Shown here piece after piece: positions 33,581-45,700 of a stretch of 64,000 nucleotides of DNA. Every line of letters begins with the position of its first letter. Within the stretch, counting starts at the first letter, position 1. Origin of the DNA: Asparagopsis taxiformis. Lineage: Eukaryota > Rhodophyta > Florideophyceae > Bonnemaisoniales > Bonnemaisoniaceae. A program made the translations under genes and the position numbers. The notes under the pieces are model-generated. The model was not told where the DNA came from, did no database searches, and saw only the letters and a list, made by a program, of their open reading frames with translations. The stretch spans positions 39,132 to 103,131 of the forward strand of contig JALQPE010002679.1 in the NCBI GenBank assembly GCA_030407315.1. Reading direction: 5' to 3'.

Positions 33581-35419
33581 TCACGCTGTCGTGGGCATCT
33601 TTCTGGGGTAGAGGAAGGCAGTTCTAGCGCTATGAGGATGGGGCATGGACGGTATTCATATGGGAATGGACAGAATAGTACGGCTAGGAATTTTTATTTC
33701 GTAGTGACTATGAGCTAGCGAGAGGTATACGCGGTAGGATAGGTAGCAATCTAAGAGGGTGCGATATGGGAAGCTTCACTCTGGATTTGTTTATTTGCGC
33801 AGGCTACATTGAGAATAAACAATCCCTATGTTAAAAATGCTACTACAACTAACACTATTCCGACGAGTAAAACTAAAACTACTAGAAAAGTCTAGAAATC
33901 TATCAACTGATTGAGCTGCATGAATAAGCTAGGAAATGAAGAGAAGAAGAAAAAATGATGTATAGAAAGGAAACAAGTTAGTGACGTTGAATTGGAGAGG
34001 GAAATTGATGGTGATTAGGAGACTAACGTACCTTAACAAATACCATTGCATCCCAAATTGAGATATGTACTCACAGGCAGAAAAGAAAATTAGTGGAGAA
34101 GTGGTAAGAGAGAAAGATAAATGAAAGTAGAAGTGGAACACTCACCGACTGGAAACCTGAGAAAGAGAAAACGAATAGAAAACTGGGTTAGTGGCGTGAG
34201 TTGTGGAAACGTACCATCATGGTTCATATCCGTCGGAGACAAAGCAACAACTTTGGCCTTGGAAGCCGTATTGATGATCTAAAACTTACGCTTTGGAAGC
34301 AGTTTAGATGATCTATACGGCTTCCACGGCCAGGGTTGTTGCTTTGTTTCCGACGGATATGAAGATGGAAACAGGGATTTCCAGAATCTTTCGTTTAAGT
34401 AGTACTCTACGGGCGGAAATGACGTGTAGGAGAACAATAGAGGGATGAGTTTGAAACGGAGCAGTGCGATGGGAGGCCCAGAAAAACGATACCTAGGCTG
34501 CGAATTACGCTTGGAAGCACATGATCTGGCAGAGGAGGCGCACATTATCGTATCTTCTACCGCCTTTTATTGTCTAGAATGACGTCATCACTATAGAAAT
34601 ATAGGAAAAACACTAGCATATGGGGCCTACAGGACAGGCGGAGGTGAAGAGTAAGAAAAATGGCGCACTTTCCTGGACGAGGAGTCCGCGCTTCCAGTGA
34701 TGATGTGGATGGTATATATCGATAACGTCATTGTATGCTCCGAGTACACTTGGCAGGCAGTCAAAGCGGGCCACGTGGATGGTGGCGGTTAGGAAACAGC
34801 AGTGTCGAAGAATTTTTATAATTTTCATGTTTCAAGCGAGCAGTGAGTCTGCATTGCAATATAAAAATGTATCCTAATTTAAGATATCACACCGAGTACG
34901 ATTCAACGAGACATCGTGTTTTCACCTTGTGAATAGGGCCGAGAATATGGTAGAGTATACGAGTAGGAACTACGTGCATGAGAAAATCAGATTCAGTATT
35001 AGTGCTTAGAGCATCACTGCGTAACAAACGGAAGTGGATACGTCTTGGCCAGGATGGTGTTTAGGGAATGCGATACAAGATAGCAAAACGATATTGAGTA
35101 GGTCGAGCCCGGATGAAATAGCAATCATTGTGCATAAAGTAATGAGCATAGGAAAAATCATTGTGGTGAAACAGTTCATTGGATCGAATGAAAGCCAGGA
35201 AAGGTTTCTTAATGGTTGAATTTAGTGGCGGAGAAATATAATTCTGCACTATAGCGGAGAAGTAGCGGAAAAGAGTAAATCTCCTTCAGCAAGCGAGACA
35301 TGCATCAATATTGCCCAGTATAGTTCGTCTGAAGTGCAAGTTGAACCTCGCAAAGTGAATATCAGAGGTCGTTGGCTAGTGGTTGAAGAAGTCTGCAACG
35401 ATGGAGCAATTCTTGAAAA
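33581..35419. other. Non-coding sequence, no recognisable gene
   Basis: AT-rich sequence holding the hairpin at 34223-34363. No supported gene. The last ~130 bp (from about 35290) is open in one frame and may be upstream coding sequence of the decayed paralogue that follows. Confidence 0.45.
34223..34363. repeat. 141 bp near-perfect hairpin
   Basis: ttcatatccgtcgga at the left pairs with tccgacggatatgaa at the right. The arms continue inward through caaagcaacaac and ggaagccgta, with a few mismatches, to a short loop. Like the hairpin at 23871 it would form one long stem, but the two sequences are unrelated. Confidence 0.8.
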
Positions 35420-37575
35420 CGGATTTGGCTGCAGAAAACTATTCCGAACAGGCCAGAGTTCGTGCAGTTCTCTTCGACGGAGAATCTGGCTGGGTGTACG
35501 GTGAAATTTTTGTTCAACGGATCGTTTAGGGGTGCTCCGGACGTCCAAAATTGTGTCAACCTCGAGATGACGGCGTACTACACTTGTAGCCGTTGGTGGG
35601 CCGGGCTGAAACCGAACTCGGTTGGTACCATTGGGCAGGAATGGATTGCTGGTTTGTTGGAAATCTTCGGGTACGTGAAGGAGGTGGCCGAGTATTGGAA
35701 CGTTTCGGATGTGTTGAGGATGCTGGATGGCTCCATTCCCAGCGTGGGTGACCCGAGCAAGAGCTTCGACATTCACTCACGCGTTGTCGAAGTTTTTGCG
35801 CTGATGGTGCCCAAGAAGGGGTTCTGAGCGGACTTACATCCCAAGGAAGGCCCTCCCAATGGCTCCAAGTTTGAGAACATCTTTCCCAATCGGAAGTCTA
35901 TGTTTTGAAAGGACGCCAGGAAAATGCTCCTGCGCGTAACTGGCTACCGCGACATGTAAATGCGGAAACAATTTTACGTGGTGGACCCACACATCCCACA
36001 TGCTGCGCTCCCAGTCACATGTGGTCATGATTCCGCCAACCCTTCCCCTTCCATTTCCCTGACCATCCCTTCATCCTCCATTCCTTTGCCTTTGAAGAAT
36101 CCAATTTAGGTAGTACCACCTCAATTAGATTCTTCCAGCTATTCCGAGGCTGCCTCTGTTTCTGCCACTACCCCTGTCGTGTCTGCATCGTCCGGAGTGG
36201 AAACTTCTGGGAAAGTGATGCCCAAAAGGAGTACCTGCCTGAAAGAGAGTCGTTCCGGTCGTGGTGGAACAGCGACGGCGGGTGGTGCGAGCCCTGTTCA
36301 GGTCGTCGAGCTGGAGAGCGCACCCAAGGATGCGGGTAAAAGCTCCATCCTTGGGAAGCGCAACTGGGAAACCGCTTCTGCGACGCCCGAGCCCTCTACC
36401 AAATTTGGTACTTTTAAAAGAGGAAGCTCAGTGAGACTTCATCAAAGTCGTCGTCAAAGAAATCCAAGTCGGCTTCCAGAGGACGTTCTCGGGAGCCGAT
36501 TCTCCAGTTCGACGACGCCCATGAAAATCCTATTCCCGACAGTATCGTCGATGAGAATGTGGCCGCCGTTCTCCCCAGCGCAATTGCGTCTGGTAGCCCG
36601 ATGAAGTACTACATGGAAATTACGACGGTAGAGACGGTGCGGGCGGAAATAAAGGCGGCAGCATTCCTGGCAGCTGCATCGCCAGGTGCTGAGGACTCGG
36701 TGGTGGAATAGTACTTTGCGGTGAAGCGGCGTTGCTGGACAACATGGGGGTGGTTGTTGTGGAAGGCCTCTTGCAGTCGTCCACGGCTGGTAGCGCGACG
36801 CATGACCTCTTCAGTCACTTTTCTCGACAGTTCCAGCTGGTTGAGGAGGTTGAAAAGCCACAGAAACCCTCCCAGCAGTCTGATTCTGATTATGAAGACA
36901 GGAAACCACAGGACGAGCCCCCAGATTTCGCCAAGCCCGGTTTTGATACTTCGCCGTGGCATTTCATCCACAACGTGGGTGCTGCGAAGGACCGCATAGA
37001 TGGTGGTCGTGGGCGACTCCCCCTGCCGCGGTGTGAATTGTGCGACAAGCTGGAGGAGGGGAATTTGGATATGTACAGGAACAAGTTGGTGGCAGAGCTT
37101 GCTCTTGGTGTTTGTGCGGATTTCTTGAAGTTGGGAATGGAGGGTGAGGATCCTGTCTTTTTCCCGAAGACAGGATTACGGCTGCTTCTTAAAACAGATG
37201 GGGCTGCGGACCAGGATGGGCACACGGACTTCTGAGTATCCCAATTTTGAGGAGTCGGACCTACCCAATCCCCATCCTATTTCATGATGTCGAGCGGATC
37301 CGATGGGTTCTTTATAGTAGCTGCACCTTATAGTCATGTATGCCTGGTCCATACGGACGCCGACATGTGGAAGGTTCCCGTTAACCACTTTTATGTGCCA
37401 CCCTATTCCGTCTTAGTTGATCGCGGTGACCTTTACCATTACGGGGTCGGCTTCAGGTGAGGAGATCTTCCTGTGGGAGCAGAATTTAGTCTATGGTCTG
37501 CCCACGCGCGGCCACATCTACTTGAAGACTGAGAAGGACGTCCTCACGGACCACATCCACACCGTCGAATATTAA
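35420..37575 (+). pseudogene. Decayed paralogue of the ParB-like/dioxygenase ORF
   Basis: Fragments align in order with the 29040-32564 product across frameshifts and stops. GCTVKFLFNGSFR (~35490) matches GCTVDVLFASAFR. MKYYMEITTVETVRAEIKAA (~36602) matches MKYYVNGKLVDTLRAEVAEA. ELALGVCADFLKLGMEGEDP (~37096) matches ELGLGICAEGLELRTSGKDP. A dioxygenase-like GHTDF (~37218) is followed by SYFMMSSGSDGF, PPYSVLV and YHYGVGF. The N-terminal DGGHR region is not seen. A SUMO-interaction-like VVELE (~36303) occupies a place similar to VIDLV in the intact protein. Breaks occur near 35520, 36420, 36708, 37233 and 37457. Confidence 0.75.
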
Positions 37576-37899
37576 AAGTATGACAGGAGCAATAGATAGC
37601 ATACGAGAAGTATTAAAACCTATGCTATTGTTCCCTGCTATGAAGTTCTGTCTTTCTCATCTCAACATTATTCGCTTAGCCCACCTTTCTATTTTCATCT
37701 ATACATCTGACCTTCATGTCATAGTTTAGTGCTACTAAGCCTATTGATTGCTACATTTTTGTATTAGTCTACAACTTTACATGATTTCACTAGCTAGACC
37801 GTAGGGGGGACTAGTTTTAGACCTTGACAACCCGTGAGGTTCGACTATAAGAGACGTTGCTGAGATAACACATGACACAGAATGCTCCAGGAAGCCACT

Positions 37900-38553
37900 C
37901 ACAGCCGTACAAACGTTCTGCTGAGCCATGTTCCTGACTTCCCAATTCCTTGCTCACCCTTCCCTAGGTGGGAGGGGGACGGAACTCTCAGCCCCTTACA
38001 GCGGAAGCCGTTTACCGGGGATTCTTACAGCAAAGTCATCGTTACGATGACTTTGCTGTAAGAAAGCGTTTCCATTACAGTGGCCAAGAATTTTTTCACC
38101 GGGTAAAAAAATCATGGCAGCTGTAATGATTTATTTTCTTACAGCAAAGTCATCGTAACGATGACTTTGCTGTAAGGAAACGTTTCCATTGCAGTGGCCA
38201 AAGAAATTTTACCGGGTAAAAAATCAGCAAGAATTTTTACCGGGTGAAAAATCGTGGCTGCTGTAATGATTTATTTTCTTACAGCAAAGTCATCGTTACG
38301 ATGACTTTGCTGTAAGAAAGCGTTTCAATTACAGTGGCCAAGAATTTTTTTACCGGGTAAAAAATCATGGCTGCTGTAATGATTTATTTTCTTACAGCAA
38401 AGTCATCGTAACGATGACTTTGCTGTAAGCATCCCTGGTAAATTGCTTCCGCTGTAAGCGGCAGGGACTTCCGTCCTTTTCCGACCTAGGGAAGGGTGAG
38501 GAAGGAATTATGAAGTCAGGAAACAGGGTATAGGAATGGTATGGACGGCTGTA
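37900..38553. repeat. Palindrome cluster A, four copies of a 37 bp palindrome
   Basis: The core is TTACAGCAAAGTCATCG, a few central bases, then its reverse complement, at 38025-38061, 38139-38175, 38279-38315 and 38392-38428. The unpaired centre base alternates T, A, T, A, so successive copies are inverted. Spacers contain a second inverted motif around taccgggtaaaa. The block is flanked by longer inverted arms (cttacagcggaag with tttacc) and beyond these by ccttccctaggt and cctagggaaggg, making a foldback about 650 bp long. Confidence 0.85.
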
Positions 38554-39289
38554 GGCGGCATTAGGTAACACATTGTGTTGTTTACACCCGGTTTGAGCTG
38601 GGTGTTGTGTCTAGTATGGTTGGAGGAGTGTACGAAATTTCTACCACGTGGTCGGAAATGGTTCAATTTTCTCACGACAGAGATTCTGACTTTCGAAATT
38701 CAAACTCGTTAAAGTGGGCTGGAGTTGGTGTGAACACCTCCAGGACCTCTGGGAAGGATCTGGTAACACATGTCCTGTGACTGCACGCGGTTATCCTCTC
38801 TGAAATCAACCATAGATTATCGGAGGGCAAAATCTACTCTTGGTGCCTTGTGGCACATTGACAATACAAAACCGTCTGTTTCCAGTTTTTATATACTTTA
38901 CTCTCGAGTAGATAGGATTTCAGCTGTCCAAGTAAAGAATGGGCCATATAAATGTTTCATTTCAACACAAGCATTGTGCAATTCAACCTCTTCCAGGTCC
39001 AAAAACTTGTCCAGAGTACACTTCCAGGCCATCGCCTGGGAGCGTACTCTGGACAATTTTTTGGACTAAGTGCACTTTCAAGTGCATGCACTTGGAGGCA
39101 TCCAGTCCAAATCTACGTCGTTCCGACAAAGTTGAATTTTGGCCATGGCCGAAATTCATCATATCTGCAGTTGTGAGAATCTGATGACCAAAAATCGATG
39201 CATTCTGCCAGCCCTAATGCGCAAGCCAGAAGCTTTACGGACAGATAAAACACCTTTCTGTAATCCCCAGAGCCACTCCAGCCCTTATA

Positions 39290-39352
39290 CACTACGGTGT
39301 TGAAAAGAGGGCCTCAGACAGTACGGTGAGACAGTGATTTTTACTGCCTCAC
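39290..39352 (+). repeat. CACTA terminus fragment
   Basis: About 60 bp starting CACTACGGTGTTGAAAAG, nearly identical to the terminus at 32854, then unrelated sequence. It is a truncated transposon end. Confidence 0.7.
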
Positions 39353-39593
39353 TGTACAATGATCTTCAGGAAGTAGGATATTCTCTAAGCCTAGCACGGG
39401 AGAGAAAGATGGAAGCGTAGGCATGCAGAAGTATAGAGGCAATAGTATGTGTAGACTATGGCAGTGGTAGAAAAGTATTTCATGCACGAAAAGGACTGGT
39501 AGAGTGACACTAGAGAAGTGATGCTTAGCAGGAAGGGATGTGGAGATGATGAAGGAGGACAACAGACATGAGATCGAGGGTTGAGACCAACGG

Positions 39594-39690
39594 CTTACAG
39601 ACGGAGCAGTTTACCAGGGATGTTTACAGCAAAGTCATCGTTACGATGACTTTGCTGTAAGCATCCCTGGTAAACTGCCTCAGCTGTAAG
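39594..39690. repeat. Palindrome cluster B, single copy
   Basis: One 37 bp core (39624-39660, centre T) inside inverted arms cttacag...cagtttaccagggatg and catccctggtaaactgcc...ctgtaag. The whole 97 bp is nearly self-complementary. It is the minimal form of the element seen in clusters A, C and D. Confidence 0.85.
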
Positions 39691-40379
39691 CGGCTGGGAG
39701 CTTGGTCCCTCCCTCACCTTGGGAAGGGTGAGCAAGGAATTGTGAAGCCGTAAAACATGGCAGAGGGATGGTTTGGACGGCTGTTAGCGGTGTTGGGGAG
39801 CACTCTGCGTCGTGCTAACCCAGTCTGGGCTGGGTGCCCTGCCTGGTACGGCGGGAGGAGTGCACAAAATTTCAAACACAATTTCCTCAAGAGTGAAATT
39901 CTGATTGTCGAAACTCAACCTCCCTAAAATGAACTAGAGCTGGCATGAGCACCTCCAGGACGTCTGGAAAGGTACTGACAGCACATTTTCGGAGCATTGG
40001 CGCAGCTGTTCTCTCTGAGATCAAGCATAGAGTATCCGTGGCCAGATTCTATTCCTGGTGCCGTGTGGCACAGTGACCACACCAAATCGCCCTTTTTAGC
40101 AGACTATAGATTTGAGTTACTAGGAATCTAGCTGCCTTCAATACCAACATAGTTGGTAAGTAGGCTAGCCTAGGATTGTAGGAAAATCAGGAAGGATGGG
40201 AGGGTAGGTATGCAGCAACATGAAGGGGATAGTATGAGTAGATTATGGCGGTGGTAGAGAAGGATTGCACTCACTGAAGGGTCGGCTGGAGTGACACCGG
40301 AGTCGACATAGAAGGGAGGTTGGGATAGGCTGGGATGAAGGAAGACAAGAGACATGAGAGAGAGGGTGAAGCCAGACCG

Positions 40380-40728
40380 CTTACAGCTGAGGCAGTTTAC
40401 CGCGGGTGCTGACAGCAAAGTCATCGTTACGATGACTTTGCTGTAAGAAAAGAAAACATTACAGCCGGCACGATTTTTTACCCGGTAAAAATTCTTCGCC
40501 TACTGTAATGTTTCCTTTTCTTACAGCAAAGTCATCGTTACGATGACTTTGCTGTAAGAAAACGTTTCATTACAGTAGCCACGATTTTTTACCCGGTAAA
40601 AAAATTCTTGGTGATTTTTTCACCCGGTAAAATCCTTCGCCCACTGTAATGTTTTCTTTTCTTACAGCAAAGTCATCGTAACGATGACTTTGCTGTAAGC
40701 ATCCCTGGTAAACTGCCTCAGCTGTAAG
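40380..40728. repeat. Palindrome cluster C, three copies
   Basis: Cores at 40410-40446 (one mismatch, centre T), 40521-40557 (T) and 40662-40698 (A), with spacers carrying tttacccggtaaaa. The outer inverted arms match those of cluster B. Confidence 0.85.
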
Positions 40729-41170
40729 CGTCTGGTACCTTGGTCCCTCTCTCACTTTGGGAAGGGTGAGATAGGAATTTTGAAGTCGGGAACATTGTGG
40801 AAGGATGGTTTCGACGGCTTCGGGCGGCTTTGAAGAGCAATCTGTGTCTTGTTCACCCGGGCTGAACTACCTAAAAAGTTCAGTATTGGGAGAGCAGCAC
40901 GGTAAATTTCGACCACCATTTTCTCACGACAGAGATTCTGGCGGTCGAAATTCAAACTCGTTAAAATGGACTAGAGTTGGTGTGAACACCTCCAGGACCT
41001 CTGGAAAGGTACTACCTGCACATTTTCCGAGGCTACAAGAAGCCGGTCTCTCCAATATCAAGCATAGATTATCGGTGCGCAAAATCTACTCCTGGTGCTG
41101 TGTAGCACATTGACTATACAAAACCGTCCGTTTTCCGTTATAATAAACTATACTCTCAAGTAGGTAGGAA

Positions 41171-41609
41171 TCTAGATATTCACCTTACATCGATGGTTAT
41201 GAAGTAGGTTAGCCTAGGACTGAAGGACAGAAGGTAAAGGATAGGATGGTAGGCATGGGGTAAAATGAAGGTGGTGGTATGAGTAGAATACGGAAGTGGT
41301 AGACAGGTATTTAATGCACAGGAGGGGCGTGTGAAGTGACACCAGAGGCGCGGTGCGTCACAGGAAGGAAGACTGGAATGATGAAGGAGAACTAGAGGCA
41401 TGAGAGATAGGTTGTTGAGGCATGCTTCTAGCTCTATTATATAACTACATTGCTCCTCTATAGGCTACGCAATCCATTCCAGCAGTTCTAGTTAAAAATG
41501 GACTATATGAATGTTTCATTTCAATATCAGCATTGTGCAGTTGAGCCTCTTCAAGGTCCGAAAACTTGTCCAGAGTACGCTTCCAGGCCACTTGAAGGCA
41601 TCCAGAACA
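41171..41609. other. Repeat-derived spacer, no gene
   Basis: Contains purine-rich sequence also seen near 39350-39560 and 40170-40370 (ggctagcctagga and gatgaaggag blocks). No coding potential was recognised. Confidence 0.45.
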
Positions 41610-42330
41610 CTTGCACTTCGTTCTTGCAAAGTTCAATTTTGGCTATCACATCTCCAGTTGTGGGAGTCTGGTGACCAAAAGTCGATGCATTCTGGAATCC
41701 CTACCACGCAATTCAACAGCTTTACGGACACATAAAACACTTTTCCGTACTCCCTAGAGCCACTCCAGCCCTTACGGATCACTTACACTTCGTTCCGACA
41801 AAGTTCAATTTTGGCCATCACATCTCCAGTTGTGAGAATCTGGTGACCAAAAATTAGTGAACTCCGGAAGCTGTACCTCGCAAGCCACCAGCTTTCAGGG
41901 CAAATAAAACCCATTACAGTACTCCCCAGACCCACTCCAACCCTTACAGACCACTTGCACTTCGTTCCGACAAAGTTCAATTTTGGCCATCACATCTTCA
42001 GTTGTGGGAATCTGGTGACCAAAACTCGATGCATTCTGTCAGCCCTAATGCGCAAGCCAGCAGCTTTACGAACTCATAGAACACTTTTCCGTACTCCCTA
42101 GACCCACTCCAACCCTTACAGACCACTTGCACATCATTCGGACAAAGTTCCATTTTGACCATCACATCTCCAGTTGTGAGAATCTGATGACTAAAAATCG
42201 ATGAATTATACCAACCCTTCCACGCAAGCGAGAAAGCTTGAGTGCAATTAAAACAAGTTTTAGTGCTCCCTAGAACCACCCCAACCGTTTCAGACCACTT
42301 TGCAGCCTTTTTCGCGAGGTCCGAAATCGT
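41610..42330 (+). repeat. ~170 bp tandem repeat, four units plus one remote unit
   Basis: The landmark aaagttcaattttggc recurs near 41626, 41800 and 41970, with a variant near 42145, a period of about 170 bp. Each is followed by tcacatctccagttgtg, ctggtgaccaaaa and a cactccaaccctta-type end. A related single unit lies near 39125-39290. Confidence 0.8.
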
Positions 42331-42373
42331 CTCCTTCTTCTTCCCGAGTGAGAAACATCAGTCCCTCTCATAT

Positions 42374-42714
42374 GCTTACAGAGAAGTTGGTTTACCATGG
42401 TTTCTTACAGCAAAGTCATCGTTACGATGACTTTGCTGTAATGTTTTGTTTTCTTACAGCAAAGTCATCTTAACGATGACTTTGCTGTAATGTTTTGTTT
42501 TCTTACAGCAAAGTCATCGTTACGATGACTTTGCTGTAAGCAACCGGGGTAAACTGCCTTTGCTGTAAGAAAACTGAATAGCAGTTCCGACAGCTTGTCC
42601 TGAGAAAGCAAATCCGCCTTAACGATGACTTTGCTGTAAGAAAACAGAGTACTTACAGTTCTGACAGCTTGTCCTGAGAAAGCAAATCCGCCTTAACGAT
42701 GACTTTGCTGTAAG
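42374..42714. repeat. Palindrome cluster D, three copies and two half copies
   Basis: Full cores lie at 42405-42441 (centre T), 42454-42490 (one arm base changed) and 42503-42539 (T). They are separated by only 12 bp of tgttttgttttc. Two half copies (ttaacgatgactttgctgtaa) at about 42619 and 42693 each follow a gacagcttgtcctgagaaagc block, a partly duplicated unit of ~74 bp. Confidence 0.85.
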
Positions 42715-45700
42715 AAAACACAGTAATTACAGTTCCGACAGCTTGTCCTGAAAACCCGTCCTCCCACATAAGTTTATATTCTGTTACCTACCCTAGAGCT
42801 CTAATGACGTGCCCAGTCCCAAGTTTCGTACCTGGTGCTGGGCAGAATGGCTAATTAGCGTACTTCATTCTAAGGATGAAGTCGACATTCTGTCGCGTCT
42901 GCAGCCATAACATGCTGTTGGCGCCGATTACAGCGGTGATTACACCGTTTGTGACGTAGCCATCGGCGCCGATGATTTATGCGCCGTAACACTTCAACGC
43001 GCCTACCACACACGCAATGTACTGTCATATTAGGTTTTCTCAAATCCTCGTCCGCCCACACGCTCAATTCATGCATGCATTCCCTCACCGCCTTCCACTC
43101 GCGTCACACGCACCCTTTCGCCCGTCTAAATGCCCCCTTGCCTTGACATCCCTCATATATCAACTGGTTCGACTCGCACCGCGTTGGTCCACTTAGCATG
43201 ACCATAGTCGCCGCGCCCATTCTTCGACCACATTCGCCGTCCAGTCGCGCCCAATCCCAACTGCCGCACACATACATAAACGAGCTTCCCATGATCACTT
43301 CCGCCCGGGCTGTCCCAACGGGCATACGATGCCATCCATACTCTGTCCGCAGATGAGCTCAACTCCCTTGTGCCAATCACTTGACGCCATTCGCACCTTC
43401 CACACACCCACCTCGCTGTTTCTTACTATCCTTCACACACACCTCGCTCCTGCCCAATCACATCTTCCAGTCTGTCACACTCGGTGATGCCAATCCGTCC
43501 CAGTAACGAGGTCGCAATATCGTCGACCTCGCTATTGAGACAATGTAAACAAAGAGGTTTTTCACCACACCCTGTGATCCATGACTTGACCAACTGAGAC
43601 CGTGAGCCGGATAACGTTGAAATGTTTATTCTTGAACTGCATCTTGAGATGTATTGAACACTTGCACAGCAGTCCCCCATCCCTGGACAGCGAGCCAGTC
43701 GTTGCACTCGGGTGTCAATCAAGTGAATGCAGTGTGTCAACGTGCCTTGTACAAAAACTTGGACCGGCTCTTGCGCCCCTGCCACTGCTCAAGCGTATCC
43801 AGATACTTGAGTGTGCCAGTCCAGAGTCTTAATATTCAGGTTGATGCATGTGAGCTGCCAAAATAGTCCAAATGGAACATATGACGATTTACGCCGAACA
43901 AACATGTTGTCCTGCACAGCGTTGTTCTCTAGTGTTGCGCACTACACCATCTATCCCTTACTATCTAAACGAACAGCTTAAAAATGCTACATCTACAAGC
44001 ACCAGTGGTGGACTGGGCTCGTCTGTCTTCCAAGAGTTTCCAGAATGGGATGTGGATATGGTTATGACTTCAACGACAACAGCGTGTGGTGAATGATGAG
44101 CGAAAAGTTTGTTTACTCGTTGCTTTCACTCGCAGTCTGCCCTGCGTCATGGTGCAATGCGATACAAATTGCTACTGGGAAAGAAGCTTTACAGAGTGAG
44201 GCAATGGTAAGGTGTCGGATACATACCGACGCTTCTCATACAAAGCTATATTTGTAAAAGTCAGTAGTATACAGTGTACGTGAGCATTGCATTGCATCGC
44301 ATCTAGTAAGCGCGCACACGAACGCACAAATACAGATGCACGCACTGGCGATTGATTCACAACGAGCGCAACTAGTCCACAACAACCATTTGATTGAAGC
44401 TCTCCGGGTGATTCTAGCAGCAACGCATCTGCAATGGTTACGACACTAAGCTGTTGGAAAGGACCTGCAAGCAAGTTTCAAACACAAGGCCACACCAGCA
44501 GCAGAAAGAAAAAGTACATTTGTAATGAAATGCCACCGATATATTGCCTCCATCTTGGTTTCAGTGTTAGTTTGTGTAGAGCTGCCGCTGTGGTGAATAA
44601 GAGCGTTCCGTGTTTCAACAAGCGTATTAAGAAATACATATGTGACTGTGAGCGACATGCGGTGGTATGTTGTTGCGTTACAGACGGTTAGATGATGATG
44701 TGAGGGAAGCAGCGATGCAAGAACTAGGCGCACATGTAACGCCAACAAAGATGCACACTGTGTTGCATTGAGAGTGCTGCGCGATGTTGGGGCGAGAGAG
44801 GAGGTCGACGTGGTGCAGACATCACACATCATTCCATTCAATTATATTCCACCAATACCCGTCAGGTGTATAGAAACTGTATGATTTCTCCCCAGACTCA
44901 TCTCCCATCACTCCAGTAATCCCACTATCACCATTCCCACTCACGTTTCCATGGTACTCATGTACGTCACACATAGCGTAACCCGTCATCTTCTTAGGAC
45001 CAGGATTGGACAAAGCAGTGGCGTCTTGGAGTCACCGGGACACCATCTGAGAGGTAGGAGTCTCCCCGACTGGTACTGTGACGAATGTGAACCACATCGG
45101 GGGTCATCGTAGTTGACTGTGTAGAGCTCATCGCCATCCCCTCGCTTAGTATCGAGCATAGCTTGTGAAATTCTAGGAAGCTTACTTGAATTAGATACAT
45201 TTTTCAGTCCTAATGTTTGTCCATAAATCTAGGCTCCTCTTCGGCAGTAGGCACGAGACCGAAATGGGTGAATTGACTCGTGAGAAAGCGAGCAGACGTA
45301 TCAATCTTTCCGTAACTAGTGACATCGTAATCATATCGTTGAAATAACACGTGTGAGATTAATGGTGTGACCAGTAAAGATGCATGTACAAACGGATTGC
45401 AATGACAGTTGGAAGAACTGCCGGGTCGCTCGAATAGGCCTTCCAGGCTTGCAAAAAGTGAGAACGGCACGCGCATTACGCAACGCCGCACGGTTGAGAC
45501 AGGCGGGAAGATTGACATGCAAAATGGCCAGCATAAACAGGGAGGTCTGCAGAACAACGTGGACATTTTGTGCACAAAAGCGGTGCAAAAGCTGTGTCTC
45601 GGCGTGTCGAAACTCGAGCACGACCGCCGACATGACGTGAAAAATGTGCACGTGTTCCTCAGAGAAGACGCGACGGAGGTCGAGCCACCTAGAGTCGCGC

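Larger units (their letters stand above)
38440..41170 (+). repeat. Dispersed repeat unit following palindrome clusters, three copies
   Basis: After each of clusters A, B and C the same right arm and unique-looking body recur: gggaagggtgag, gacggct, then acgacagagattctg and ctccaggac and tagattatcg blocks. Copies run about 38440-38920, 39690-40120 and 40728-41140, with considerable divergence. They look like copies of one element of unknown class that carries the palindromes at one end. No ORF in them is convincing. Confidence 0.65.
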
